Below are positions 45,457-53,451 of a stretch of DNA of 64,000 bases, one piece after another. The stretch spans positions 124,001 through 188,000 of the forward strand of contig NZ_SCFY01000011.1 of NCBI RefSeq assembly GCF_007049795.1. Reading direction: 5' to 3'. Under the pieces are notes generated by a model that was not told the DNA's origin, did not search any database, and worked only from the letters and a program-made list of their open reading frames with translations. The number at the start of each line of letters is the position of its first letter. The first letter of the stretch is position 1. Source of the DNA: Ectopseudomonas mendocina (GTDB lineage Bacteria; Pseudomonadota; Gammaproteobacteria; Pseudomonadales; Pseudomonadaceae). A program made the translations under genes and the position numbers.

Positions 45457-45745
45457 TTCTGGGGCGGTGTAAACCAGGATGTGGTGGTCAGGGTGTTACG
45501 CTTATGCACATCATGCGAAACATTCCTAACAAGTCTGAGCTACAACTGAGTCGTACTCGTGTCAATCAGCAACTTGTTGATTTTCATGGATTTTATATGC
45601 TGTATAAAAAATATCCGATCTGAGCTAAGGCCCCATGGCACGGGGCTTTGATAAGCTTGTCGAAAGACTTTGCACAGATTTATCCACAGCTTCGGTGGAT
45701 AAGCGAGGCAAGCCCTGATACAGCGTGGCTTGCCGAGGAGGCCGA
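45457..45745. other. AT-rich intergenic region with DnaA boxes
   Basis: About 290 bases without a gene, clearly AT-richer than the flanks between 45480 and 45640 (for example TATAAAAAATAT near 45602). Its right part holds two inverted DnaA boxes. No tRNA, riboswitch or small RNA structure was recognised. A hairpin GCCCC-atggcac-GGGGC occurs at about 45632-45648. Confidence 0.45.
45680..45702. promoter_or_regulatory. Pair of convergent DnaA boxes
   Basis: A perfect DnaA box TTATCCACA (45680-45688) faces GGTGGATAA (45694-45702), which read on the other strand is TTATCCACC (8 of 9). Together they make an 8-bp perfect inverted repeat with a 7-base spacer, 43 bases before the YkvA-family gene. 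Confidence 0.6.
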
Positions 45746-46189
45746 ATGAAAACTCCCTGGAAATTGACGCGTTACCTGCCGCTGGCTGCCCGCTTCCTGC
45801 GTGAAGGCCGGGTACCGGAGTTGCTACGCGATCTGGCAGACAAGCGCACACCGCAAGGACAACGCTTCGCCGCCCTCAAAGTGGACCTGCAACTGCTGCG
45901 TGGACTCAGCCTAGCCTGGTTCAAGGGCGAATACCGGCAGATCAGCAGTCAGGCGCTGTTGATGGTGGTGGCTGCTCTGCTGTACTTCATCACCCCGTTC
46001 GATGCCATTCCCGACTGGCTGGTCGGGGTCGGTTTCGTCGATGACCTGGCCGTGCTGGCCTGGGTGATGCGCACCTGGCATGGCGAGCTCGAAGCGTTCA
46101 AGGCGTGGCGCGACAGGCAGAGTCCGGAGCGCCTAGCGCTGATCGAGCAGTTACCGGCTGCGGAGCGGGTCGATCCGCTGCATTCCTGA
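45746..46189 (+). CDS. YkvA family (DUF1232) membrane protein
   Basis: A 147-residue protein with the YkvA/DUF1232 core LLYFITPFDAIPDWLVGVGFVDDLAVLAWV (about 75-104; quoted only in part in any database sense), a hydrophobic hairpin rich in Pro and Asp. The family is widespread and has no established role. ATG 45746 has GAGGAG directly upstream, so the longer GTG-type frame from 45725 is not needed. Convergent DnaA boxes lie just upstream. No partner gene is evident; the XRE operon starts about 210 bases later. Confidence 0.82.
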   Translation: MKTPWKLTRYLPLAARFLREGRVPELLRDLADKRTPQGQRFAALKVDLQLLRGLSLAWFKGEYRQISSQALLMVVAALLYFITPFDAIPDWLVGVGFVDDLAVLAWVMRTWHGELEAFKAWRDRQSPERLALIEQLPAAERVDPLHS

Positions 46190-46402
46190 TGATTCGTTCG
46201 GCCATTGCGGGGCCTGCCGGCTGAGTCACTGAGTCTTTCGGGCCATGAGTGCGGCGGGCTGCCGACTCACTCGGTCATGGCGAGTACCGCATCTTGCTAC
46301 CTTGGCAGCATGGATCACGCCCCGGCGGCAGACGCCTGTTAAGATGGCCGCATGCAAGGAAGGGGTCGAGGCTGTCGGCCCTGCTTTCCAACGGAGAGAC
46401 TC

Positions 46403-46726
46403 ATGAGTGTGCAAATCATTGCCCGTGACGGCGAGCCGGAATACGCCGTGCTGCCCTGGGCCGATTATCAGGCCTTGTTGCAAGCCGCAGGTCGCCAGGA
46501 GGTTGTCGCGGCCGTTGCGCCATCGCCAGCGCCTTCAGCCAATCGCGCACCTCTGGCGCAATTGCAAACGCTACGTGAAGCCAAGGGCCTGAGCGCGGAA
46601 GCGCTGGCTCGCAGCGTCGGCATCAGCCCTCACTATCTAGCCATGATCGAAAGTGGCGAACGTCAACCTGACGCTGCGATTCTGCGTTCGCTGGCCTGGG
46701 AACTGGGGCTGGAGGGCTGGTCTTGA
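46403..46726 (+). CDS. XRE-family helix-turn-helix regulator
   Basis: A 107-residue protein. The N-terminal part (about 1-35, IIARDGEPEYAVLPWADYQ) resembles the start of Phd/antitoxin-like proteins. An Ala/Pro linker (about 36-52) leads to a Cro/CI-type helix-turn-helix (about 53-105: LREAKGLSAEALARSVGISP...). It is probably a DNA-binding regulator of its own operon. GGAGAG precedes ATG 46403. The stop overlaps the next gene (TTGA), and a third gene also overlaps, giving a three-gene compact unit. Confidence 0.85.
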   Translation: MSVQIIARDGEPEYAVLPWADYQALLQAAGRQEVVAAVAPSPAPSANRAPLAQLQTLREAKGLSAEALARSVGISPHYLAMIESGERQPDAAILRSLAWELGLEGWS

Positions 46727-47088
46727 GCGTGCGTATCAGTCGCCAGCACTGGCAGGCATTGCTGACCGAGCTGGACGACGCCCGTCGTCAGCGCCACCTG
46801 CTCACCTACCGGGCGCTGATCGAACGTCTCGATCTGCCGACGCCAGCCATGCAGACTCTGACCGCGGCACTGGAGCACCTGGCTGCACTGGATGCACGCG
46901 CCGAACGACCGCTGCGCAGCTCACTGGTGATCAGCCAGGGCGCCAGCCGGCTGCCGCGTACCGGATTCTTCGACTGCGTGACACGTCTGGGACGTTTCAG
47001 TGGCGCCTCCGATGGCGTGGCAGCCGCCTCCTGGCACGCTGCCGAGGTGGTCAGGGTGTTCGAATTCGACTATCCCGCCGATGTCTAG
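46723..47088 (+). CDS. Protein of unknown function in the XRE operon
   Basis: A 121-residue protein without membrane segments or a motif I recognise. The N-terminal half is helical and rich in Arg, Leu and His (about 1-60, DARRQRHLLTYRALIERLDL), resembling a small winged-helix or DNA-associated fold. The C-terminal half is more strand-like (LVISQGASRLPRTGFFDCVTR). The start is TTG 46723, overlapping the XRE stop, or GTG 46729. Its end overlaps the start of the Sel1-like gene by 8 bases, showing translational coupling on both sides. Confidence 0.7.
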   Translation: MSVRISRQHWQALLTELDDARRQRHLLTYRALIERLDLPTPAMQTLTAALEHLAALDARAERPLRSSLVISQGASRLPRTGFFDCVTRLGRFSGASDGVAAASWHAAEVVRVFEFDYPADV

Positions 47089-47566
47089 GTGGCTCTGGCA
47101 ACTGCGCGCGCAACTGGGCTACTGGCTGGCCCGGCGTCTGTTTCACTGGCCGACGGCGTTGCGTCAGCCACGTCTGTGGCAATGGATGCAGGGCCAATAC
47201 GGGCGCATGGCCAATCTCGGTGACACCGCTGCGCAGAGTTTCTACGGGCATATCCTGCTGTTTCGCGGCCAGGGCCTTGGCGCGCGCGAGGAGGGGCTGA
47301 GGTTGCTGCGTTTGGCCGCCAATGGCGGTGACGGCAAGGCCGCCTATCAGTTAGGCGTGCAGGCGCTGCAGGGCGACACACGGCAGGCGCCGGATGTCAC
47401 GCAAGCAGTGCGTTGGTGGGAGATGGCCTTGGCTGCCGGTCATCCTCTGGCTGCCAACCGCCTGAGCCTGCTCTACCGCGACGGTGCGCCGGGACTTGAG
47501 CCGGACCCGCAAGCCGCAGAGCGCTATGCCGCCATGGCCAACCAGGGGCTTCCCTCAGGCCGCTGA
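47081..47566 (+). CDS. Sel1-repeat protein
   Basis: A 161-residue protein with Sel1-like (SLR, TPR-related) repeats from about residue 50: RLAANGGDGKAAYQLGVQAL, RWWEMALAAGHPLAANRLSLLY and AAERYAAMANQGLP. These form a helical scaffold for protein contacts. The N-terminal 35 residues are basic and aromatic (MSRWLWQLRAQLGYWLARRL) and could associate with the membrane. No signal peptide is evident. It is the third gene of the XRE operon (8-base overlap) and converges with the EAL-CBS-GGDEF gene, overlapping it by 12 bases. Confidence 0.8.
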   Translation: MSRWLWQLRAQLGYWLARRLFHWPTALRQPRLWQWMQGQYGRMANLGDTAAQSFYGHILLFRGQGLGAREEGLRLLRLAANGGDGKAAYQLGVQALQGDTRQAPDVTQAVRWWEMALAAGHPLAANRLSLLYRDGAPGLEPDPQAAERYAAMANQGLPSGR

Positions 47567-49309
47567 GCCTTCGAGTATATGCAGGCTGTAGCCAGGCACG
47601 GCCTTGGCCTGGCGCTTGGCATCGGAGGCCAGTTCTGCCAGACGCGAGGCATCGAGCTGCGCGCAGTCTTCCGTTCTCACGTGCACCACGCCGATCGACA
47701 GTGACAGCAGCGCGTACTCCTGGCGTTGCCCGTGGCGGTTGTGGGCGATGAAGCAGCCGGCCTGCAGATGCTCGTCACGGTAGAAGCGTCGGCACTGATT
47801 CTGGAATTCCTCGATCAGTTTGCCGAGCTTTTCGCGCCAGTCGGGGGAGCCAAGCACCAGCATGAAGTCGTCACCACCGATATGCCCGACGAAGTCGCGT
47901 GCCGGGTCGACCCGATCGTTCAGGCATTGCGCCAGGCACAGCAATACCTCGTCGCCCTTGGCGTAGCCGTAGAGATCGTTGAAGGGTTTGAAACTATCGA
48001 GATCCACGTAGCACACCGCAGCTTCGCGCTGCTGTTGCAGCAGGCGACTCAGGCATTGCTGGATCGGCACGTTGCCTGGCAGCAGGGTCAGCGGGTTGGC
48101 GTGACGCGCCTGCTGCAGCTTTTGCTCGGTGATCAGTTTGAGTACGTCGATGACCCTGCCCAGGCCCAGATAGCGGCCGTTTTGGATGATGATGAAGTCT
48201 TCCTCGATACGCTGGCGTGCACGGCTGGTGAGCAGGCGACTGACCTTCTGCAGTGACTGGGTCAGCTCCACGGCAAGAAAATCCTGGCTCATCAGGCGGC
48301 TGATGGGTTTGCGTGCGAACAGGTCAGTGGCGAAGGGCTTTAGCAGCGCCTCGGACAGCGAGTGGCGGTGGACTATACCCACCGGCTGACGCTGCGCATC
48401 CAGTACCGCCAGGGAGTTGAGGTTGGCCTGGGCACGGAAGACATCCAATACCTCGGCGATGGCTGTGTGCTGGTCGACTGCGGGTTGGTCGTTGAGCAGG
48501 GCACTGAGGTCATGGCTGTCTTCACCGAGGCTGGCTTGATTGCTTTGCACCTGGGGCAGCAGTTGGCGAGCATCGCGTGGCGGTTTTTCCTGCGGCCTGC
48601 TGAGCAGGTAGCCCTGCACCAGGTCGACCCCCATTTCCGCCAGTACGGCCAGTTCTTCGGGCAGCTCGATCCCTTCGGCAATCACCTGGGCCCGAGATGC
48701 TTCGGCCATTTTCAGGATCGAGCCGACGAACTCGCGTTTCACTGCATCCTGATGAATGCCATCGATGAAGTGGCGGTCGATCTTCACGTACTCCGGGCGT
48801 AGTTCCGACCACAGGCGCAGGCTGGAGTATCCAGCGCCCAGATCGTCCAGCGCGATGGAAAAGCCCATGGCGCGGTAGTGGTGCAGGGCGTTGTCGAGCA
48901 GGGCGAAGTCTTCGGTGGGCGACTGTTCGGTGAGTTCGATCACCACCTGGCTGGGTGGGATGCCGAAAGCCTGCAGCAATTTCAGGGTACGCCCTGGTTG
49001 GTGGCTGGGGTCGAGCAGCGACTCCGGCGAGACGTTGAGAAACAGCTTGCCGTCCAGACCCTGTGCGCTGAAGCCTCTGCAGGCACTCTTGCGGCAAGCC
49101 ATTTCCAGCTCGCTCAGGCGCCCTGCATGACGGGCGACAGCGAACAGCGTCAGTGGCGAGTGCAGTGGACTGTTGGAAGGGCCACGGGTCAGTGCCTCAT
49201 AGCCGAGGATGCGCTGTTCGGACAGCGAGACGATAGGCTGGAACAGGCTACTGAGGTCGCCGTGAGCGAGGATGTTGCCCAGCGCGCTCAACTGCTCGGT
49301 GACGGTCAT
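47555..49309 (-). CDS. EAL-CBS-GGDEF cyclic-di-GMP protein
   Basis: A 584-residue soluble protein in the order EAL domain (about 15-245), two CBS domains (about 275-395), GGDEF domain (about 415-575). The EAL catalytic set looks intact: YEALTRG, NVSPES, IELTEQ, LDDLGAG, VKIDRHF, AEGIE and VQGYLL, so c-di-GMP hydrolysis is likely. The GGDEF motif reads GGDDF, so cyclase activity is doubtful and it may instead bind GTP as a regulator. CBS domains usually bind adenine nucleotides. A similar protein occurs beside algO in P. aeruginosa (PA3258), from memory. The prc terminator lies just upstream. Confidence 0.9.
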   Translation of the reverse strand: MTVTEQLSALGNILAHGDLSSLFQPIVSLSEQRILGYEALTRGPSNSPLHSPLTLFAVARHAGRLSELEMACRKSACRGFSAQGLDGKLFLNVSPESLLDPSHQPGRTLKLLQAFGIPPSQVVIELTEQSPTEDFALLDNALHHYRAMGFSIALDDLGAGYSSLRLWSELRPEYVKIDRHFIDGIHQDAVKREFVGSILKMAEASRAQVIAEGIELPEELAVLAEMGVDLVQGYLLSRPQEKPPRDARQLLPQVQSNQASLGEDSHDLSALLNDQPAVDQHTAIAEVLDVFRAQANLNSLAVLDAQRQPVGIVHRHSLSEALLKPFATDLFARKPISRLMSQDFLAVELTQSLQKVSRLLTSRARQRIEEDFIIIQNGRYLGLGRVIDVLKLITEQKLQQARHANPLTLLPGNVPIQQCLSRLLQQQREAAVCYVDLDSFKPFNDLYGYAKGDEVLLCLAQCLNDRVDPARDFVGHIGGDDFMLVLGSPDWREKLGKLIEEFQNQCRRFYRDEHLQAGCFIAHNRHGQRQEYALLSLSIGVVHVRTEDCAQLDASRLAELASDAKRQAKAVPGYSLHILEGSAA

Positions 49310-49333
49310 GGTGCTCTCGATCTGTAGAAAAAC

Positions 49334-49360
49334 GAAGGGCCGGCTTATGGCCGGCCCTTC
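49334..49360 (-). terminator. Rho-independent terminator of prc
   Basis: A perfect 10-bp stem GAAGGGCCGG / CCGGCCCTTC. On the minus strand it is followed by GTTTTTC. Confidence 0.8.
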
Positions 49361-49407
49361 ATTTCACGACAGTTCGATGACGATATGATGACGCTCGATG
49401 AGTCGTC

Positions 49408-51489
49408 TCAGTGCAGCGCCAACGAGGGGTTCAGACCCAGGTAGTCGAGCAGGATGCGCCCGCTTTCCGCTAGGTAGGCGTCGTCTTCCGGCGTGCTCTT
49501 CTCGTCGGCGACTGGCAGTGCATCTTCGTCCTCCTTGGCCAGTTCCTTGAGTGGCTCTTCACCCTTGGCCTGGCGTCGGTTGTTCTCCAGCGCCAGTTGC
49601 TTGGCTTCGACTTCGGCCTGGCGCGCACGGCGGGCTTGCTCGTTGAGGCTGACGGTGGTTTCTGCCATCAGTTTCTTGGCCAGGGTAAGGCGATCGCGGG
49701 TGAAGACGAAGTCCGGGTCCTTGGCGGTGCGCTGATCGTGACGGGTTTTCAGCTCGGTCAGGAAGGGCTTGATCGGGTCCAGTTCGGGGGTGATCGCCGG
49801 ACGGATGCTGTCCCAGGGCAGCGCAGCGGGCAGGGCACTTTCGCCGATGTCCTTGGTATCCATGACGTCTGGATAGAGGATGTCGGGTATCACGCCCTGA
49901 TGCTGGGTGCTCTGGCCGGACACGCGATAGAACTTGGCCAGGGTCAGTTTCAGTTCGCCATGGTTGAGCGGCTGGATGGTCTGCACCGTGCCCTTGCCGA
50001 AGGTCTGGCCGCCGAGAATCAGCGCGCGGTGGTAGTCCTGCATGGCGCCGGCGAAGATTTCCGAGGCCGACGCGGACAGGCGGTTGACCAGCACGGCCAG
50101 CGGGCCGGTGTAGTAAATGCCCTTGTTCTCGTCAGCGAGCACGTCGACGCGGCCGTCGGCATTGCGCACCAGTACGGTGGGGCCTTGCTCGATGAACAGG
50201 CTGGTCAGCTCGGTGGCTTCCTGCAGCGAGCCACCGCCGTTGTTGCGCAGGTCGATGACCACGCCGTCGACCTTCTCGGCCTGCAGCTCATCAAGCAGGC
50301 GTTTGACGTCACGGGTGGTGCTCTTGTAGTTCGGGTCGCCAGCGCGGAAAGCCTTGAAGTCGAGGTAGAAGGCCGGCAGTTCGATGACGCCGAGCTTGTA
50401 ATCACGCCCCTCGTGCTTGAGCTCCAGAACCTTCTTCTTGGCAGCTTGCTCTTCCAGCTTGACTGCTTCGCGGGTGATGGTGACCACCTTGCTGGTCTGG
50501 TCGCTGGGCGGATTGCTGGCCGGAATCACTTCCAGGCGCACGGTGGAACCTTTCGGGCCGCGAATCAGCTTGACCACTTCGTCCAGGCGCCAACCGATCA
50601 CGTCGACCATATCGTCGTTGCCCTGGGCAACGCCGACGATCTTGTCGGCTGGAGCGATCTGTTTGCTCTTTTCGGCCGGGCCGGCAGGCACCAGGCGTAC
50701 TACCTTGACGTGCTCGTTGTCGCTTTGCAGGACGGCGCCGATGCCTTCGAGCGACAGGCTCATGTTGATGTCGAAGTTTTCTGCGTTATCCGGCGACAGA
50801 TAAGTGGTGTGCGGGTCGTAGGTGGTGGCGAAGGCATTGATGTAAGCCTGGAACACGTCCTCGCCACGGGTCTGCTTGAGGCGCGCCAACTGATTCTTGT
50901 AGCGCTTGGTCAGCAGTTCCTGGATGTCCTTGGTTTCCTTGCCAGCGATCTTCAGGCGCAGCACTTCGTCCTTGACGCGTTTGCGCCACAGCTCGTCGAG
51001 TTCAGCGCGGTCTTTGGCCCAGGGTGCTTTCTCGCGATCGACCTGCAACTGCTCGTCGACAGTGAAGTCGATCTTGTCGACGCCCTTGCCGAGTTCCGCC
51101 AGCGCGTAGTTCAGGCGCTCTTCCATGCGGGTCAGGTGGCGGCGATAGATGGTGAAGCCCGGCTCGAGGTCGCCGCTCTTGAGCAGGTCATCGAACTTGG
51201 TACGCCACTGGTTGAATTCGCTGATATCAGCAGCGGTGAAATAGCTGCGGGACGGATCGAGCAACTTCAGGTAGTTGTCATAGATCTGAATCGAACGCTC
51301 GTCATTGAGCGGCGGCTTGTTGTAGTGGTGGCGCTTGAGCAGTTCCACTACGTTGAGGCTGGCAATCACCTGGTCGCGGTCCGGCTGCAGGTAGTCCCAA
51401 CTGGTCGCTGTGGTGGTCTTGGCCGCCAGCGGCAGGGCACTGAAGCCGAGGACGAGGGCGAGGGCGGTGCTGGCTAGAGATCGCTTCAT
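49408..51489 (-). CDS. prc: Carboxy-terminal processing protease Prc (AlgO)
   Basis: A 693-residue periplasmic tail-specific protease. It has a signal peptide (about 1-25, LPLAAKT), an N-terminal helical domain, a PDZ domain (about 240-325), and a catalytic domain with the Ser in RLSASASEIFAG (about 450-461) and the Lys in GGQTFGKGTVQT (about 474-485), the Ser-Lys dyad of the family. The C-terminus is helical. In P. aeruginosa this protein, AlgO, degrades truncated MucA and so promotes alginate production. The start is chosen for the signal peptide; ATG 51522 is an alternative. Confidence 0.94.
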   Translation of the reverse strand: MKRSLASTALALVLGFSALPLAAKTTTATSWDYLQPDRDQVIASLNVVELLKRHHYNKPPLNDERSIQIYDNYLKLLDPSRSYFTAADISEFNQWRTKFDDLLKSGDLEPGFTIYRRHLTRMEERLNYALAELGKGVDKIDFTVDEQLQVDREKAPWAKDRAELDELWRKRVKDEVLRLKIAGKETKDIQELLTKRYKNQLARLKQTRGEDVFQAYINAFATTYDPHTTYLSPDNAENFDINMSLSLEGIGAVLQSDNEHVKVVRLVPAGPAEKSKQIAPADKIVGVAQGNDDMVDVIGWRLDEVVKLIRGPKGSTVRLEVIPASNPPSDQTSKVVTITREAVKLEEQAAKKKVLELKHEGRDYKLGVIELPAFYLDFKAFRAGDPNYKSTTRDVKRLLDELQAEKVDGVVIDLRNNGGGSLQEATELTSLFIEQGPTVLVRNADGRVDVLADENKGIYYTGPLAVLVNRLSASASEIFAGAMQDYHRALILGGQTFGKGTVQTIQPLNHGELKLTLAKFYRVSGQSTQHQGVIPDILYPDVMDTKDIGESALPAALPWDSIRPAITPELDPIKPFLTELKTRHDQRTAKDPDFVFTRDRLTLAKKLMAETTVSLNEQARRARQAEVEAKQLALENNRRQAKGEEPLKELAKEDEDALPVADEKSTPEDDAYLAESGRILLDYLGLNPSLALH

Positions 51490-51569
51490 GCTGATTCGAC
51501 GTAGTGGCAGGTGATAACGCATATTAGGCCGTATCTGAGGGCGCCAGGTTCCGTTGGCGCTAGACAAAA

Positions 51570-51590
51570 GCCCAGCGGTCAGCGCTGGGC
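51570..51590. repeat. Inverted repeat in the prc-qor divergent region
   Basis: GCCCAGCG (51570-51577) and CGCTGGGC (51583-51590) pair. On the minus strand the hairpin is followed by TTTTGTCT, so it looks like a terminator placed upstream of prc. Confidence 0.5.
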
Positions 51591-51617
51591 TCGGTTCACT
51601 TGCACTATGGAGGCAGC

Positions 51618-52580
51618 ATGAGGGCATTGCAAGGCGTCGAAGGGCGTGCACAGTGGCTGGAACAGCCGGCGCAGACCTGTGACGCAGGACAGATTCGCGT
51701 GAAGGTGGCCGCCGCTGGGCTCAATCGGGCTGATCTGTTGCAACGCGCCGGGCTCTATCCGCCGCCTCCAGGCGCGAGCCAGGCGCTCGGGTTGGAATGT
51801 TCGGGTGTAGTTGTCGAAGTCGGCGCCGGCAGCGCCTGGCAGGTGGGTGATCGGGTCTGCTGTCTGCTCGCTGGCGGTGGTATGGCCGAGGAGGTGGTGC
51901 TCGATGCGCGCCACGCCATGCCGGTGCCCGAGGGGCTGAGCCTGGTCGAGGCTGCTGTGGTGCCGGAGGTTTACGCCACGGCCTGGCTCAACCTGTTCCA
52001 GCTCGGCGCCCTGCGCCCGGGTGAAAAAGTCCTGCTGCATGCCGGCGCCAGCGGTGTCGGCTCGGCAGCGATCCAGCTGTGCAAGGCATTCGGCAGCCCG
52101 TGCTGGGTCAGCGTTGGCTCGCCAGAACGGCTGGCCTATTGCGAGGCGCTCGGTGCTCAGGGCGGTGCTCTGCGTGGTGAGGATCTGCACGCGCTGCGCG
52201 ACTTCGGGCCGTTCGATGTGATTCTCGATCCGGTCGGCGGGCAGTATGCGGCGCTCAATCTGGCCTTGTTGGCGCTGGACGGACGCTGGATCAACATTGG
52301 CCTGATGGGCGGGCGCGAGGCCTCGCTGGACCTGGCCCAGGTGCTGGGCAAGCGCATTCAGCTGACTGGTTCGACCTTGCGCAATCGCGACGATCAGTTC
52401 AAGGCTGACCTCTTGCGCGATCTGCAGCAACAGGTCTGGCCGTTGTTCGCGGAAGGGCGTCTGAAGCCGCAACTTGAGCGCAGTTTTGCCATCGAAGACA
52501 GTGAAACAGCATTCCAGACACTCGCCGGTAACCAGGTCGCGGGTAAACTGGCGCTGCTGATTGACCCCAGCCTGGCCTGA
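51618..52580 (+). CDS. Zinc-independent NAD(P)H:quinone oxidoreductase
   Basis: A 320-residue medium-chain dehydrogenase/reductase of the quinone oxidoreductase type. The core has AAGLNRADLLQRAGLYPPPPG (about 36-56, given in part), the family segment VAAAVVPEVYATAW-like VPEVYATAWLNLFQLG, and the nucleotide-binding LLHAGASGVGSAAIQL (about 138-153). It reduces quinones or enones with NADPH. GGAGG precedes ATG 51618. It is divergent from prc. From memory P. aeruginosa has the same order (PA3256 next to algO). Confidence 0.88.
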   Translation: MRALQGVEGRAQWLEQPAQTCDAGQIRVKVAAAGLNRADLLQRAGLYPPPPGASQALGLECSGVVVEVGAGSAWQVGDRVCCLLAGGGMAEEVVLDARHAMPVPEGLSLVEAAVVPEVYATAWLNLFQLGALRPGEKVLLHAGASGVGSAAIQLCKAFGSPCWVSVGSPERLAYCEALGAQGGALRGEDLHALRDFGPFDVILDPVGGQYAALNLALLALDGRWINIGLMGGREASLDLAQVLGKRIQLTGSTLRNRDDQFKADLLRDLQQQVWPLFAEGRLKPQLERSFAIEDSETAFQTLAGNQVAGKLALLIDPSLA

Positions 52581-52617
52581 GCCAGTGCTGCAGCCCGCGC
52601 CTGGCGTGGGCTGTGCT

Positions 52618-52640
52618 ATCGATTGGTGCATTCAATCGAT
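52618..52640. promoter_or_regulatory. Inverted repeat upstream of ahpC, candidate OxyR site
   Basis: ATCGATTG, 7 bases, CAATCGAT: a perfect palindrome about 95 bases before ahpC and upstream of a possible -10 (TAATAT, 52681-52686). It begins inside CTATCGAT and continues to GATATC, broadly like the ATAG/CTAT-spaced OxyR pattern. Confidence 0.45.
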
Positions 52641-52734
52641 ATCATGCCCGTAATCAATAAGCTTTTTTCCGTTAGGTGGCTAATATAGCGACCGTAGATT
52701 TCAACCCTCACAGAAACCTCAGAAGGAGTCAGAG

Positions 52735-53298
52735 ATGTCCCTCATCAATACTCAAGTTCAGCCGTTCAAGGTCAATGCTTTCCACAACGGTGAGTTCATC
52801 GAAGTCACCGAGCAGAGCCTGCAGGGCAAATGGTCCGTGCTGATTTTCATGCCGGCTGCCTTCACCTTCAACTGCCCGACCGAAATCGAAGACGCTGCCA
52901 ACAACTACGCCGAGTTCCAGAAGGCTGGTGCCGAGGTCTACATCGTGACCACCGACACTCACTTCTCGCACAAGGTCTGGCACGAAACTTCGCCGGCTGT
53001 TGGCAAGGCTCAGTTCCCGCTGATCGGTGACCCGACCCACCAGCTGACCAACGCTTTCGGCGTGCACATCCCGGAAGAAGGCCTGGCTCTGCGTGGCACC
53101 TTCATCATCAACCCGGAAGGTCAGATCAAGACTCTGGAAATTCACTCCAACGAGATCGCTCGTGACGTTTCCGAGACCCTGCGCAAGCTGAAGGCTGCTC
53201 AGTACACCGCCGCCAACCCGGGTCAGGTTTGCCCGGCCAAGTGGAAGGAAGGCGAGAAGACTCTGGCTCCTTCGCTGGACCTGGTTGGCAAGATCTAA
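52735..53298 (+). CDS. ahpC: Alkyl hydroperoxide reductase C (peroxiredoxin)
   Basis: A 187-residue typical 2-Cys peroxiredoxin. The peroxidatic Cys47 lies in FTFNCPTE, and the resolving Cys lies in GQVCPAKW (about 166). It reduces peroxides and peroxynitrite, with AhpF as its reductase. Codon use is strongly biased, as for an abundant protein. AAGGAG precedes the ATG. ahpF follows after 153 bases, with an intervening hairpin that probably lowers its expression relative to ahpC. Confidence 0.97.
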   Translation: MSLINTQVQPFKVNAFHNGEFIEVTEQSLQGKWSVLIFMPAAFTFNCPTEIEDAANNYAEFQKAGAEVYIVTTDTHFSHKVWHETSPAVGKAQFPLIGDPTHQLTNAFGVHIPEEGLALRGTFIINPEGQIKTLEIHSNEIARDVSETLRKLKAAQYTAANPGQVCPAKWKEGEKTLAPSLDLVGKI

Positions 53299-53386
53299 AT
53301 TTGCCGACTTCCTTTCCGGCCTGTCTCAGGTTGGAAAGGACCAACTCTGCGCTGTTTGGGCCATTTACCGGCCCTTGTGGTGCCCG

Positions 53387-53417
53387 ATGCCCGGGCGCGA
53401 TCCGTCCGGGCATTTTA
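53387..53417 (+). terminator. Hairpin between ahpC and ahpF (partial terminator)
   Basis: Stem ATGCCCGG / CCGGGCAT followed by TTTATT. It probably acts as an attenuator that makes ahpC mRNA more abundant than ahpF, or shields the 3' end of a processed ahpC mRNA. Confidence 0.65.
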
Positions 53418-53451
53418 TTGCCCGAATTTTCATATTTGAGGAATTTCCGCC

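Noticed and set aside
45599..45616. CTGTATAAAAAATATCCG as a LexA box
   Set aside because: The left half fits CTGTATA, but the required CAG at the right end is missing.
49597..51477. 626-codon open frame on the plus strand
   Set aside because: It is the antisense shadow of prc, whose catalytic motifs, signal peptide and terminator are clear. The shadow has low-complexity composition and no ribosome-binding site.
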